Below are positions 1 through 10,066 of a stretch of 64,000 nucleotides of DNA, one piece after another. Position 1 is the stretch's first letter. Each line of letters begins with the position of its first letter. The DNA is from DTFZ01 sp050260375 (GTDB taxonomy: Bacteria > Bacillota > Clostridia > Christensenellales > SZUA-584). The notes below the pieces were generated by a model. It saw only the letters and a program-made list of their open reading frames with translations, made no database searches and had not been told where the DNA came from. Position numbers and translations under genes: made by a program. The stretch covers positions 69,308 through 133,307 of the forward strand of contig JBLNCA010000025.1 of NCBI GenBank assembly GCA_050260375.1. The letters are read 5' to 3'.

Positions 1-134
1 ATATTAATTCTCTCGATCTCGTGGAGCTTGTATGCGCTTTTGAGGTCGCTTTTAATGTAGAGGTGCCCGAAAAGGATATCAGAAAGTTTTCAAAGGTTAA
101 AGATATAATAAACTATTTGGAAAATAATGGATGA
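1..134 (+). CDS. acyl carrier protein, C-terminal part (runs off the left edge)
   Basis: Only the last 43 codons are present, read in the frame beginning at base 3. The translation opens INSLDLVELV, matching the DSLDxVEL motif of carrier proteins in which the Ser carries the phosphopantetheine arm, with Asn replacing the usual Asp. A typical acidic helix III region and a short C-terminus follow. The stop overlaps the ATG of the next gene (ATGA), a phosphopantetheinyl transferase that could activate it. Placed before an NRPS that starts with a condensation domain, the likely role (inference) is to deliver a fatty acyl group for N-acylation. It could also be a peptidyl carrier protein; the missing N-terminus prevents a decision. 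Confidence 0.8.
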   Translation, partial: INSLDLVELVCAFEVAFNVEVPEKDIRKFSKVKDIINYLENNG

Positions 135-802
135 AGGTGTTTTTTGCTGAGGTTGCGGGGGACGCGCCTGCCGAAGACTGGCCGCCGATGAGCCCGGAAA
201 AACGCGCAAGAATACTGCGTATGCGCCATAAAAAAGACGCGCAGGCGGCGCTTACAGCGCATCGCCTGTTGTGTTATGCTCTGAAACGCACATACGGAAT
301 AGAGCCCGAGGCCGAGGACTGGGGCGCCGGGCAAAACGGCAAGCCGTACCTTAAAAACGCCAATGACATTCATTTCAATATAAGCCATTCGGGGCGTATC
401 GCCATGTGCGCTGTAAACGACGGGCCGGTAGGCGTAGACGTAGAAATGGTAAGGCCTTTCTCCGACAGCATAATAAGGCGTATAATGTCTGCGGAAGAGA
501 AGGAGGCTCTCGCTTCCGCACAGGACAGAAATAGGCTGTTCTTCAAGATATGGACGCTTAAGGAAGCTTATCTTAAGTTTACAGGCTTCGGGATAAGCGC
601 GCTTGACAGCATAACCGTTTATCCGACAAAAGACGGTATAGTAACAAACGCCAAAGGCTGCGAGTTTGCTTCGATAGACGGTATTCTGGGATATGAGGCC
701 GCAGTATGCGCGCAAACGGCGGAATTTACTTTGGAGCGCGTAACCGAAGAGCTTTGGGCTGATATGAATGCCAAGAAAAATTTTGTGAGTAATATAGGAT
801 AG
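131..802 (+). CDS. 4'-phosphopantetheinyl transferase (Sfp type)
   Basis: A 223-residue protein of normal Sfp length. It transfers the phosphopantetheine arm of CoA to a conserved Ser of carrier domains. Visible hallmarks are the Mg-binding GVDVE motif near residue 100, the downstream catalytic WTLKEAYLK motif near residue 145, and the NISHS segment (HFNISHSG) near residue 80. It overlaps the stop of the upstream acyl carrier protein and is followed almost directly by the NRPS, so the three genes are probably one transcript. Its natural targets would be the carrier protein and the two T domains of the NRPS. Confidence 0.93.
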   Translation: MKVFFAEVAGDAPAEDWPPMSPEKRARILRMRHKKDAQAALTAHRLLCYALKRTYGIEPEAEDWGAGQNGKPYLKNANDIHFNISHSGRIAMCAVNDGPVGVDVEMVRPFSDSIIRRIMSAEEKEALASAQDRNRLFFKIWTLKEAYLKFTGFGISALDSITVYPTKDGIVTNAKGCEFASIDGILGYEAAVCAQTAEFTLERVTEELWADMNAKKNFVSNIG

Positions 803-859
803 CATTTGCCGAGATTTAAAAAGGCATTAAATATCGGATCGGTGGTTAGGAACGCACTT

Positions 860-3800
860 ATGAGTGAAAAACAAAAGCATTACGCTCTTACTCATCCGCA
901 GCAAAGAATATGGTTCACGGAAAAGCTGCACCCGGGCACGGGAATGTGGAACAATGCCGGCACGCTCAAAATAAAAGGCAAGCTGGACTACGCTCTGCTG
1001 GAACGCGCCGTAAACATCTTTTTGCGTGATAACGAGTCTGCCCGGCTTAGGGTAGGCGTTGAGGACGGCGTGCCTTACCAGTATGTTGCCGATTACGAAT
1101 ACTATAAGATAGACTGTCTCGACTTTACGGATCGCGGCGTAAAGAACCTTTACATATGGGACAGGTTGCAGACGCAGGCTCCTATGCCGCTTATAGACAG
1201 CAATCTTTATTATTTCGCAATGATTAAGCTGGGTGAGAACGAAGGATGGCTGTACGTCAAGTTCCACCATATCATCTCGGACGGGCTCGCCATAATAGAT
1301 TTCGGCAATCAGGTGATGGAAAACTATCAGAGCCTTCTCAGCGGGAAGGAATGCCCTGAGTTCAAGCTGCGCTCATACATCGAGTATATCAGTGAAGAAC
1401 AGGATTACCTTAAATCAAAAAGATTTGAGTACGACCAGCAGTATTGGCTAAAAAGGTTTAAGGAGCTTCCCGAGCCCACGGTGATCAAACAAAAGAAGAC
1501 TAACTACTTCAGCACAAAGGCGGAGCGCAAGGCGTACGTTATACCGACAAAGCTGTCGTCGCAGATACGTTCATTCTGCAGCGAAGCCGGCATATCGCCC
1601 TTTTCGCTGTTCCTTTCGGTGCTCGCCGTACATATTAACCGCATAACCGGCAAAAAGGATATCATAATAGGCGCGCCGGTCGCGAACAGGACGTCGCTGC
1701 ACGCAAAGGGCGCTTTTGGAATGTTCGTATCCACCGTGCCTATACGCATCGAGATAATGGACGAGCTTCCGTTCATTGAGTTCGCGCAGCTCGTATCCAA
1801 CCAGTGGTTTTCCGTGCTGAAGCATCAGAAATACCCGTATAATCTGCTGATGCAGGAGCTGAGAAAACAGCACAAAGGCTTAGAGTCGCTATATGACGTA
1901 ACGCTTTCCTATCAGATAGGCAAGTTCCAGAAGAACACCGAGCAGTTCACTTATGAAGGCCGCTGGCATTTCAGCGGGTACCTGACGAACTCGCTCTCCA
2001 TCCACGTCAACGACCGTGAGAACAACGGCAGGTTCATAGTGGATTACGACCACCAGACGCCGTTCTTTTCGGAGAAGGAAATAGAGTATTTCCACTCCCA
2101 TATGATAAATATACTGACGGATGTCATAGAGCATAAGAATAAGCCGCTCTTCATGATTGAACTGATGAGCAGCGAGGAGCGCGAGAGGATACTTGAGCGC
2201 TTCAACGATACCGATACCGCGTTCCCGCAGGGCGAGACGCTGGTCGATTTGTGGTACAAGCGATTAGCGTGCACGCCCAAAGAAGCCGTTGCGATAGTAT
2301 GCGGCGGCAAACCCATGACATACGGAGAACTGGAAAAGCGCTCAACCGCGCTTGCGGCATATCTTAAAAAGCATGGCGTTACGGCGGACAGCGTTGTGGG
2401 GCTGTATGTCAACCGTACGGCGGACTACTGTGTTTCGCTGCTCGCGATACTGAAAGCGGGCGGCGCGTTTTTGCCGCTGGACGCCGAACTTCCGCACGAC
2501 CGCATAGCGTATATGCTTACGGACAGCGGTGTTAAGGTAGCGCTCGTATCGCCTGAGCTTGAGCCAAGGTGCCAGGGATTTAACCTGCTGACCATAAAAA
2601 CAGACGAGCCGCTTAAGCCGTGCAAAGAGCGGCCGATACCGGACTGCACGCCTTCCAACCTTGCATATGTGATATACACTTCCGGCTCTACGGGCCAGCC
2701 TAAAGGCGTGCAGATTGAGCATCGCTCGATAGTTCACTTCGTGTATTCAATGGACAAGATATGGGAATTTGCTCCGGGGGCGAAGCTGCTTTGCGCCGCT
2801 TCCATCTCATTTGACATAAGCGTAATGGAAGTGGTGCTCGCGTTCATGAACGGAGCGACGCTTGTGCTTGCGCAGGAGCATGAGGTAAACATACCGAAGA
2901 ACATGGCGCGGCTGATAAAAGCCGAAGGCGTAAATATGATGGTAGTGACGCCGGGCCGCATGGAACTGCTGCTTTCCGACAAGCAAGGAGCGGAGTGCCT
3001 TAGGGATTTCCGTGAGATAGGCCTTGGCGGCGACGTGCTTACAGAAAAGCTGCTCGAAAGAGTTCAAGAGTGCACGAGGGCGCGCATAACGAACTTTTAC
3101 GGGCCTACGGAAATAACGGTTTGCGCCACATGCACGAATGTTACAAAGGCAAGGGTGCCCAGCATAGGCAAACCGATGCCCAACGTCAAGACTTACATAC
3201 TGGACGAGCACAGAAACCCCGTGCCTATAGGCGTGCCGGGAGAGCTGTACATAGGAGGCTTCGGCCTGTCGCGCGGGTATATAAACAAGCCCGAGCTGAC
3301 TGCCGAAAGGTTTATAGACAGTCCGTTTATACCCGGCCAGAAGCTGTACAGGACGGGAGACCTTGCAAGGTGGTATCCGCTTGGCGAGATTGAGTTCCTG
3401 GGCAGGATAGACAAACAGGTAAAGATACGCGGATACCGCATAGAGCTTGGCGAGATTGAAAACCTGCTGATGCAGGTGCCGGGCGTTACCGCGTGCGCCG
3501 TGACTGATCGCACCGACGCTTCGGGGCGCAAGTTTTTATGCGCGTATCTGTGCGGTAACCCGCCCAAGCTGTCCGAGGTAAGGGCGGAGCTTATGCGCAA
3601 CCTGCCCGCATATATGATACCTTCCTATTTTGTAAAGATAGATTCGCTGCCGTTTAACTCCAGCGGCAAGGTGGACAGGGACAGCCTTCCCGACCCCGGT
3701 GTAGACATCATAGCGCTGAAGGAGGACTATGCCGCTCCCGAGAGCGCGACGGAACAGATACTCGCGGATATTTGGAGCGACGTGCTCAAAACCGGGCCGA

Positions 3801-6800
3801 TAGGGCGCGAAGACAGCTTCTTTGACATAGGCGGAGACTCGCTTACGATAGTGAGCGTAATGGTAAAGGTGAAGCAGAAATTCCATGTGGATGTATCGCT
3901 TGAAGAGGTATACCGCTGCCCGCGACTTGCCGACCTTGCCGCGCTCATTGACGCCGCGGAACAGACGTCGTACCTGCCGCTTAAGCCCGCGCCCAAGGCG
4001 GCGGATTATCCGGTATCTTCGGCGCAGCAGCGTATGTGGGTGCTTATGCAGGGGATGCCCGATTCCAAGGCTTACAACATACCCGTCGCGTTTTCGTTAC
4101 GCGGAAAGCTTAATAAAGCAAAGCTCGGCCGCGCTTTTAAAGCGCTTATAGACCGGCATGACGCGCTGCGCACCAGCTTTGTATTGAAGGATTCGGAGCT
4201 GCGGCAGATAATAAACAGCAGCGTTCCGTTTGAGCTTGCAGATATAAAATGCGCAAAAGAAGAACTCGGCCGCACGCTCAAAGGCCTAATACAGCCGTTT
4301 GATTTGGAGCGCGCTCCTCTGATGCGCGCGGCGGTTATCGAAACAGGCGACGATGAGCATGTGCTGTTCATCGACATGCATCACATAATAAGCGACGCGC
4401 GCACTATGGATATACTGCTAAAAGACCTTGCGGATATATACAAGGGGAAAACTCCAAAGCGCAATGAATTCGAATATAAGGATTATGCAGTATGGCAGCA
4501 GGAATTCATGGAATCCAAAAGCATGGCGGTGCAGCGCGATTATTGGCAGGGCGCGCTTTCGGGCGAATTGCCGCTGCTGAATCTGCACACCGACAGGCAG
4601 CGCCCGGCCGTGCAGCGGTTTGAAGGCGCAAGGCTTGCTTTCAACATAAGCGCCGACATTACCGACAAGCTGCGCACGTTTGCAAAGCAAAGGGGAGCTA
4701 CGCTGTTTATGGCCGCGCTCGCAGTGTATAACGTGCTTCTTTCAAAGTACACCGGGCAGGAGGATATAATTGTCGGCACGCCGGTGTCGGGCAGAAAGCG
4801 CGAAGAGATTGAGGACGTTGCCGGCGTGTTTATCAACACCGTACCGCTGCGCAGCTTTCCGAGAGGGGAATTAAGCTTTTCCGAATTTTTTGACGAGGTA
4901 TGCCAAAACACGGTCGCCGCGTTCACGCATTCCGAGTACCCGCTTGAAAGGATAATCTCAGACCTCGCTCTGCCGAGGGACATGAGCCGGAACCCGTTAT
5001 TCGACACGATGATCGCGTATACGAAGGATGTTTTCGGTTTAAGCCTTGAAGGGCTTGAATGCGCGTATTACCCGTTTGACCCGGGTATAGCGAAGCTTGA
5101 CTTAACGCTCGAACTCTATGAGCAGGACGGCGGTCTGTCGTGCCAGCTCGAATATAACACCCGGCTGTTCCGCAAGTCGACGATAAAGCGCATAGTCCGC
5201 CATCTAAGCCGCCTGTTTGAAATACTGGTAAACGAGCCGAATATAAGGCTCTGCGATGTTTCGGTGCTTTCGCAGGAAGAACTGTGGCAGGTCACGCAGG
5301 GCTTTAACAGAACAGACGCGCCTCTTGATGCAAACAAGACGATACAGTCGATATTTGAAGATCTTGCCATATCACAGGGCGATAAAACCGCTTTAATAGT
5401 TGGCGACGAAAAAATGACGTTCAGCGAGCTGAATAAACGCGCCAACAGAATAGCTTTAAAACTCAGAGAAAGCGGCGTCGGTCGAAACACAATTGTTGGA
5501 CTGTGCATAAGAAGATCGTTTGATTTAATGGCGGGGATTCTTGGGGTGCTTAAGGCCGGAGGAGGATTCCTGCCGCTGGATCCCACATATCCGCTTAAAC
5601 GTTTGGGATTCATGCTGTCCGACAGCGGCGCAAAAGTATTGCTGACGGATGGAAGCGCTGATTTCCATTCCCCGGGCGTGGAAATCGATTTGCGTGAGAT
5701 AAAGGATATAGGGCCGTGTGATAATCTGCCCACGATAGACAAACCGGAAGACGCGGCATACGTTATATACACCTCGGGCTCTACAGGCACTCCAAAAGGA
5801 ACGGTGCTGTTAAGATCAGGACTTATCAATCTTTATGAGGGCACAAAGACTTCGGTAGCATATGACCCGGATCATGTCAGCGTATCTATTACAACGATTT
5901 CCTTCGATATATTTATAATGGACGCGGTGCTGCCGCTGATGATTGGCTGCACCGTGGCAATATGCACGGAAGAAGAACTGCGCCAGCCTCACTTGCTAGC
6001 GGCGCGTATAGAATCGGTAGGCGACAGCTTCTTGCAGACGACGCCTACAAGGATGCGGATATTGATGGGGGACGCTTCATTCCGCTCCGCCGCAGCCAAA
6101 TATGTAAAGAAGATCATTTTAGGCGGCGAGGAGTTTACGCTCTCACTGCTGAATATGCTTAAAAAATACACCAAAGCCAAGATAATAAGCGTATACGGGC
6201 CGGCGGAGACTACGGTTTTTTGTACATCCAAGGACCTTTCAAATACGTCGCATATAACTATCGGCAAGCCTATAATAAATACCAGGATGTATATACTCGA
6301 CAAGTACCTGAGGCCTGTGCCTATAGGCGTGCTGGGAGAGGTTTTTATAAGCGGAGCGTGCGTTGCCAACGGATATATCAACCGCGAAGAACTGAACAGA
6401 AAGAAATACCTTCCCGACCCGTTCTGGCCGGGACATGTGATGTATGCGACCGGCGATATATGCGCGTTCATGCCTAACGGCGAGATGGAAATCCGCGGCC
6501 GGGTTGATTTTCAGGTCAAAATAAGGGGCATGAGAATAGAGCTCGGCGAGATAGAGGCTGCAATCCGCACAGTAAAGGGCGTAAAAGAAGCCGTGGTAAA
6601 GGACTGGGGCGAAGGAGCGAACAGATACCTATGCGCGTACTATGCGATGAGCCGGAACGTGGAACCGGAAACGATAAGGGAGTACCTTGCCAGCAGGCTG
6701 CCGGCATATATGGTTCCGTCGTTTTTTATCGGCATGAAAGAGCTGCCTACGACTCCCAATGGTAAGGTAAACCGTAAAGAACTCTTGGAGCCGGACAGGG

Positions 6801-8230
6801 AGAGCGCCGCGAAAAAACGAGTCAGTACCAGCGGCATGAGCGAGACTGAGCGTAAAATGGCAAAGGCATGGGCCCGCGTGCTTAAAACGGGAAACATAGG
6901 GCCGGAAGACAACTTTTTCGCGCTGGGAGGAGACTCGCTGGGCGTAATTAAAGTGCAGGCGCACATACTGCAATACGGGTGGACGGTTAGGACAAAGGAC
7001 TTTTATGAATGCGAAACATTGCGGGACCTGTGCGGGCGCATAAACCAGCAGAATGCAAAGCCCGCATCAAAGGCGCTTAAAGAAAAAACGGAAAACGTTT
7101 ATATACCTGAATATGCCCATATCAAAAAAGCGCGGCTTAAAAACGTGCTGCTTACCGGCGTTACGGGATACCTTGGAGCGCATATTCTCGAACAGCTGTG
7201 CAGTGAGAAGGAGACGCATATATACTGCCTTGTGAGAGGAAAAGATAAAAAAGCATGTGAGAGATACCTAAAGGAAGTGCTTGCGTTTTATTTCGGTATG
7301 GAAGATTGTTCGCGTATGATGAAGCGCTTAACCATAATTAAGGGCGATATATCGGAACCATACCTGGGCATTAAATATCCGGGCAAGCTTGATATCGATA
7401 CTTTGCTGCACTGCGCGGCCATCACGGACCATGTCGGCCGCTACGAGGATTTTTACAGAACAAACGTTGAGGGCACAAAGCGCGCGATAGAGCTTGCGCA
7501 GGCTGCGGGAGCGGCTATGCTGCATGTTTCAACATGCAGCGTTTCGGGTACATATTATATAGACTCTCCTGCCCAAAAAGGGGAGTTCGATGAAAGCTGC
7601 CTTTATGTGGGGCAAAACTATGCGGATAACGTATATGTAAAGAGCAAATTCCAGGCTGAAGAGGCTGTGCTGGAGGCGCTGGATAAAGGGCTCAATGCGC
7701 GCATATTCAGGGTAGGGCTGCTTACCGGCACTGTCGGCGGGCAGTTCCAGATGAAGCCGGAAAAGAACGCATTCGCTAACCGGATACGGGCGCTGTGCGA
7801 GGCAGGATGCGTGCCAATCGGCATGCTCGGCGCGAGAGTAGAGATGACGCCGGTTGAAGCCTGTGCGGAAGCAATAGTGAAGCTTGCCAAAACGGAGTCA
7901 AAGCACCCGGTTTTCCATGTATATAACGACAACAGGATGACGTTGGGAAACGTTGTGGCATTGCTTGAACAGTGCGGTTATGTTATTGAAGTTTTATCAG
8001 ACAGCGAATTCATGCGCAGAATGACGCTATTAAGCAGAAAAGGGGAGATCTCTGCGCTGACCGGTCTTGTTGACGACTTGAACTCTAAGGAAACGGCTAA
8101 TATCACGATCACATGCAAAGCTACAAGAGAATTGCTTGAGCGCACAGGGTTCGCCTGGCCTGAAATTAACGCCGATTACATGGCGCGGTTTATTAGCTCG
8201 ATAAACAGCAGACAGTCTAAGGAGATTTAG
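860..8230 (+). CDS. dimodular nonribosomal peptide synthetase, C-A-T-C-A-T-R, reductive release
   Basis: About 2,456 residues. Domains in order: C1 (residues ~1-430; HHIISDG at nt ~1264), A1 (~450-955; TSGSTG, YGPTE, YRTGD, K of the A10 motif), T1 (GGDSL, nt ~3830), C2 (~1050-1480; HHIISDA instead of the usual HHxxxDG), A2 (~1495-2000; TSGSTG, YGPAE, YATGD, NGKVNR), T2 (GGDSL, nt ~6926) and a C-terminal thioester reductase with an NAD(P) fold (GVTGYLG, nt ~7159; YVKSK active site, nt ~7630). There is no thioesterase, so the product should leave as an aldehyde or alcohol. A leading C domain next to a carrier protein suggests N-acylation (inference). I chose ATG 860 (AGGA 8 bases upstream, and the C domain begins at once); an in-frame TTG at 806 would add 18 residues. 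Confidence 0.93.
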   Translation: MSEKQKHYALTHPQQRIWFTEKLHPGTGMWNNAGTLKIKGKLDYALLERAVNIFLRDNESARLRVGVEDGVPYQYVADYEYYKIDCLDFTDRGVKNLYIWDRLQTQAPMPLIDSNLYYFAMIKLGENEGWLYVKFHHIISDGLAIIDFGNQVMENYQSLLSGKECPEFKLRSYIEYISEEQDYLKSKRFEYDQQYWLKRFKELPEPTVIKQKKTNYFSTKAERKAYVIPTKLSSQIRSFCSEAGISPFSLFLSVLAVHINRITGKKDIIIGAPVANRTSLHAKGAFGMFVSTVPIRIEIMDELPFIEFAQLVSNQWFSVLKHQKYPYNLLMQELRKQHKGLESLYDVTLSYQIGKFQKNTEQFTYEGRWHFSGYLTNSLSIHVNDRENNGRFIVDYDHQTPFFSEKEIEYFHSHMINILTDVIEHKNKPLFMIELMSSEERERILERFNDTDTAFPQGETLVDLWYKRLACTPKEAVAIVCGGKPMTYGELEKRSTALAAYLKKHGVTADSVVGLYVNRTADYCVSLLAILKAGGAFLPLDAELPHDRIAYMLTDSGVKVALVSPELEPRCQGFNLLTIKTDEPLKPCKERPIPDCTPSNLAYVIYTSGSTGQPKGVQIEHRSIVHFVYSMDKIWEFAPGAKLLCAASISFDISVMEVVLAFMNGATLVLAQEHEVNIPKNMARLIKAEGVNMMVVTPGRMELLLSDKQGAECLRDFREIGLGGDVLTEKLLERVQECTRARITNFYGPTEITVCATCTNVTKARVPSIGKPMPNVKTYILDEHRNPVPIGVPGELYIGGFGLSRGYINKPELTAERFIDSPFIPGQKLYRTGDLARWYPLGEIEFLGRIDKQVKIRGYRIELGEIENLLMQVPGVTACAVTDRTDASGRKFLCAYLCGNPPKLSEVRAELMRNLPAYMIPSYFVKIDSLPFNSSGKVDRDSLPDPGVDIIALKEDYAAPESATEQILADIWSDVLKTGPIGREDSFFDIGGDSLTIVSVMVKVKQKFHVDVSLEEVYRCPRLADLAALIDAAEQTSYLPLKPAPKAADYPVSSAQQRMWVLMQGMPDSKAYNIPVAFSLRGKLNKAKLGRAFKALIDRHDALRTSFVLKDSELRQIINSSVPFELADIKCAKEELGRTLKGLIQPFDLERAPLMRAAVIETGDDEHVLFIDMHHIISDARTMDILLKDLADIYKGKTPKRNEFEYKDYAVWQQEFMESKSMAVQRDYWQGALSGELPLLNLHTDRQRPAVQRFEGARLAFNISADITDKLRTFAKQRGATLFMAALAVYNVLLSKYTGQEDIIVGTPVSGRKREEIEDVAGVFINTVPLRSFPRGELSFSEFFDEVCQNTVAAFTHSEYPLERIISDLALPRDMSRNPLFDTMIAYTKDVFGLSLEGLECAYYPFDPGIAKLDLTLELYEQDGGLSCQLEYNTRLFRKSTIKRIVRHLSRLFEILVNEPNIRLCDVSVLSQEELWQVTQGFNRTDAPLDANKTIQSIFEDLAISQGDKTALIVGDEKMTFSELNKRANRIALKLRESGVGRNTIVGLCIRRSFDLMAGILGVLKAGGGFLPLDPTYPLKRLGFMLSDSGAKVLLTDGSADFHSPGVEIDLREIKDIGPCDNLPTIDKPEDAAYVIYTSGSTGTPKGTVLLRSGLINLYEGTKTSVAYDPDHVSVSITTISFDIFIMDAVLPLMIGCTVAICTEEELRQPHLLAARIESVGDSFLQTTPTRMRILMGDASFRSAAAKYVKKIILGGEEFTLSLLNMLKKYTKAKIISVYGPAETTVFCTSKDLSNTSHITIGKPIINTRMYILDKYLRPVPIGVLGEVFISGACVANGYINREELNRKKYLPDPFWPGHVMYATGDICAFMPNGEMEIRGRVDFQVKIRGMRIELGEIEAAIRTVKGVKEAVVKDWGEGANRYLCAYYAMSRNVEPETIREYLASRLPAYMVPSFFIGMKELPTTPNGKVNRKELLEPDRESAAKKRVSTSGMSETERKMAKAWARVLKTGNIGPEDNFFALGGDSLGVIKVQAHILQYGWTVRTKDFYECETLRDLCGRINQQNAKPASKALKEKTENVYIPEYAHIKKARLKNVLLTGVTGYLGAHILEQLCSEKETHIYCLVRGKDKKACERYLKEVLAFYFGMEDCSRMMKRLTIIKGDISEPYLGIKYPGKLDIDTLLHCAAITDHVGRYEDFYRTNVEGTKRAIELAQAAGAAMLHVSTCSVSGTYYIDSPAQKGEFDESCLYVGQNYADNVYVKSKFQAEEAVLEALDKGLNARIFRVGLLTGTVGGQFQMKPEKNAFANRIRALCEAGCVPIGMLGARVEMTPVEACAEAIVKLAKTESKHPVFHVYNDNRMTLGNVVALLEQCGYVIEVLSDSEFMRRMTLLSRKGEISALTGLVDDLNSKETANITITCKATRELLERTGFAWPEINADYMARFISSINSRQSKEI

Positions 8231-8233
8231 CAT

Positions 8234-10066
8234 ATGGAACCTTTCTATCTGATGGGTGCGACATGTCTGGTTCTTATATTAATGTCGATTTATATTCTTA
8301 CCAGAAAAAATAAGCGTGCATTGCACTACACATTTCTGGTATTAATAGTTGAGATATTAATTACGACTATCGCCGTTTTGGCACAGGGGCTCTTCAGTAA
8401 AAGCGAAGCGCAGTTTATATTTTGGGAAAATATGAGCTATGTAGGGTCGGCATTCATGCCTGTAAGCCTTATCTTCTTAGGTAAGGCATATGCGCAGCCC
8501 GACAAAGCCTTTTCTAAAAAGCAATACCTGCTGTATATCATCCCGCTGATAACAATGTTCATGGTGTGGAGCGGTTTTAACAAACTGTTTTATGTGGAAT
8601 ATGCCTGGGGGGATATTAAAGAAAATATACCCGGTCCATATTTTTTTGTTCACGCCGCTTATTCGTATATCTGCCTTATTGTAGCGTTTATATACTTAAG
8701 TTATTTTGCGATTAAAAATTCAGGCATTTTGTCCGCTCAAGCGTTATTAATACTTGTGGGGAGCATTATTCCTACAGCGGTGAATGCATTATATACTTTA
8801 AAGGTCTGGGGCGATGTGTATTCAACGCCTATCGCGTTTACATTTACGCTTGCTATGTACCTGCTGGGCATGTTCCGCTTCAATCTTCTTAAAGTTACGC
8901 CGATAGCTCTTCAGACAGTTATTAACCGAATATCCGACAGTTTTATCGTTGTGGACACCGAGCTTAACATTATAGACTACAACAAGCCGTTTATAGATAA
9001 TTTTCATTACTTTTCTGCCTTGCGGAAAGGGGAAAATTTTTACAGAATACTCGATGATTCAAACAGTTTCAACATTGACGCGCAGCAGTTCCGTGATATG
9101 ATAATGGAAGCCGCCAGCAAGAACGTGACGCTGGAAAAGGACATTGAAAACGAAGTTGACGGCCAAAAGCAGTACTATACGGTAGAATTTACGCCCATCG
9201 TGCAGCGTGGAACGTCTATTGGCGTTATACTGCTGTTTAAGAATATATCTCAGCATGTCAGGGACATGGAGAAGATACAGGAAAACACCGCGATACTGCT
9301 GGAAAGGGAGCGTCTCGCTTCACTGGGACAGCTTATAGGCGGCATAGCGCACAACTTAAAGACTCCTATAATGTCTGTTGCGGGCGGTATAGACCAGCTT
9401 CAATGGCTTGCGAAGGAATATGCGGCGTCGATAGACGACCCCGAGGTAACGGTTGACGACCATAAAGAGATAGCAGCCGAGATGCAGCAATGGCTGGGCA
9501 AGATGAAGATGCATATGGGATATATGTCCGATATAATTTCTACGGTTAAAGACCAGGCCTCGAAGTTTAACAACCCGGGCAAAACGTGGTTTACCGTAGA
9601 CGAACTGCTCAAAAGGGTCAAGATACTGATGCAGCACGAGCTGATAAAGAATAAATGTGTATATAAACAGAACATTCTTGTCAACTCAGGCGTTAGAATA
9701 GATGGAGACATAAACAGCATGGTCCAGATTTTGGACAACATTATCGTCAACGCCATACAGGCTTACGGCAGCAAAGGCGGGGAAATAATACTTAAAATAA
9801 CCCAGAATGAGGATAAGTTGCTGTTTACGATTTGCGACTTTGCGTCGGGCATTGACGAAAAGGTAAAGGACAGGCTGTTTAAAGAGATGGTAACGACAAA
9901 AGGAAAGCATGGTACAGGGCTCGGGCTCTACATGTCCTACAGCACGGTAAAGGGCATGTTCAGGGGCAACATGTGGTTCGAGTCTACTCCCGGGAAAGGG
10001 ACGAAATTCTATATACAGCTTCCCATTCATGAAGAACAGCTAACGGAGGTCGGACAGTATGCGTAA
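8234..10066 (+). CDS. membrane sensor histidine kinase (7TM-PAS-kinase)
   Basis: 610 residues. The first ~220 form about seven hydrophobic segments like the HisKA_7TM sensor module, followed by a PAS-like domain (~225-340; SDSFIVVDTELNIIDYN) and the kinase core. The H-box reads GGIAHNLKTPIMSV (His near residue 372), the N-box is NIIVNAIQAYG, and the ATP lid contains GTGLGLYMS. It begins 3 bases after the NRPS stop and overlaps the response regulator by 8 bases, so it is probably cotranscribed with the NRPS. Control of the NRPS or export of its product is possible but not shown by the sequence. Confidence 0.9.
   Translation: MEPFYLMGATCLVLILMSIYILTRKNKRALHYTFLVLIVEILITTIAVLAQGLFSKSEAQFIFWENMSYVGSAFMPVSLIFLGKAYAQPDKAFSKKQYLLYIIPLITMFMVWSGFNKLFYVEYAWGDIKENIPGPYFFVHAAYSYICLIVAFIYLSYFAIKNSGILSAQALLILVGSIIPTAVNALYTLKVWGDVYSTPIAFTFTLAMYLLGMFRFNLLKVTPIALQTVINRISDSFIVVDTELNIIDYNKPFIDNFHYFSALRKGENFYRILDDSNSFNIDAQQFRDMIMEAASKNVTLEKDIENEVDGQKQYYTVEFTPIVQRGTSIGVILLFKNISQHVRDMEKIQENTAILLERERLASLGQLIGGIAHNLKTPIMSVAGGIDQLQWLAKEYAASIDDPEVTVDDHKEIAAEMQQWLGKMKMHMGYMSDIISTVKDQASKFNNPGKTWFTVDELLKRVKILMQHELIKNKCVYKQNILVNSGVRIDGDINSMVQILDNIIVNAIQAYGSKGGEIILKITQNEDKLLFTICDFASGIDEKVKDRLFKEMVTTKGKHGTGLGLYMSYSTVKGMFRGNMWFESTPGKGTKFYIQLPIHEEQLTEVGQYA

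Noticed and set aside
113..805. 230-codon open frame on the minus strand opposite the phosphopantetheinyl transferase
   Set aside because: It is the antisense of a gene with clear Sfp motifs and has no domain or ribosome site of its own.
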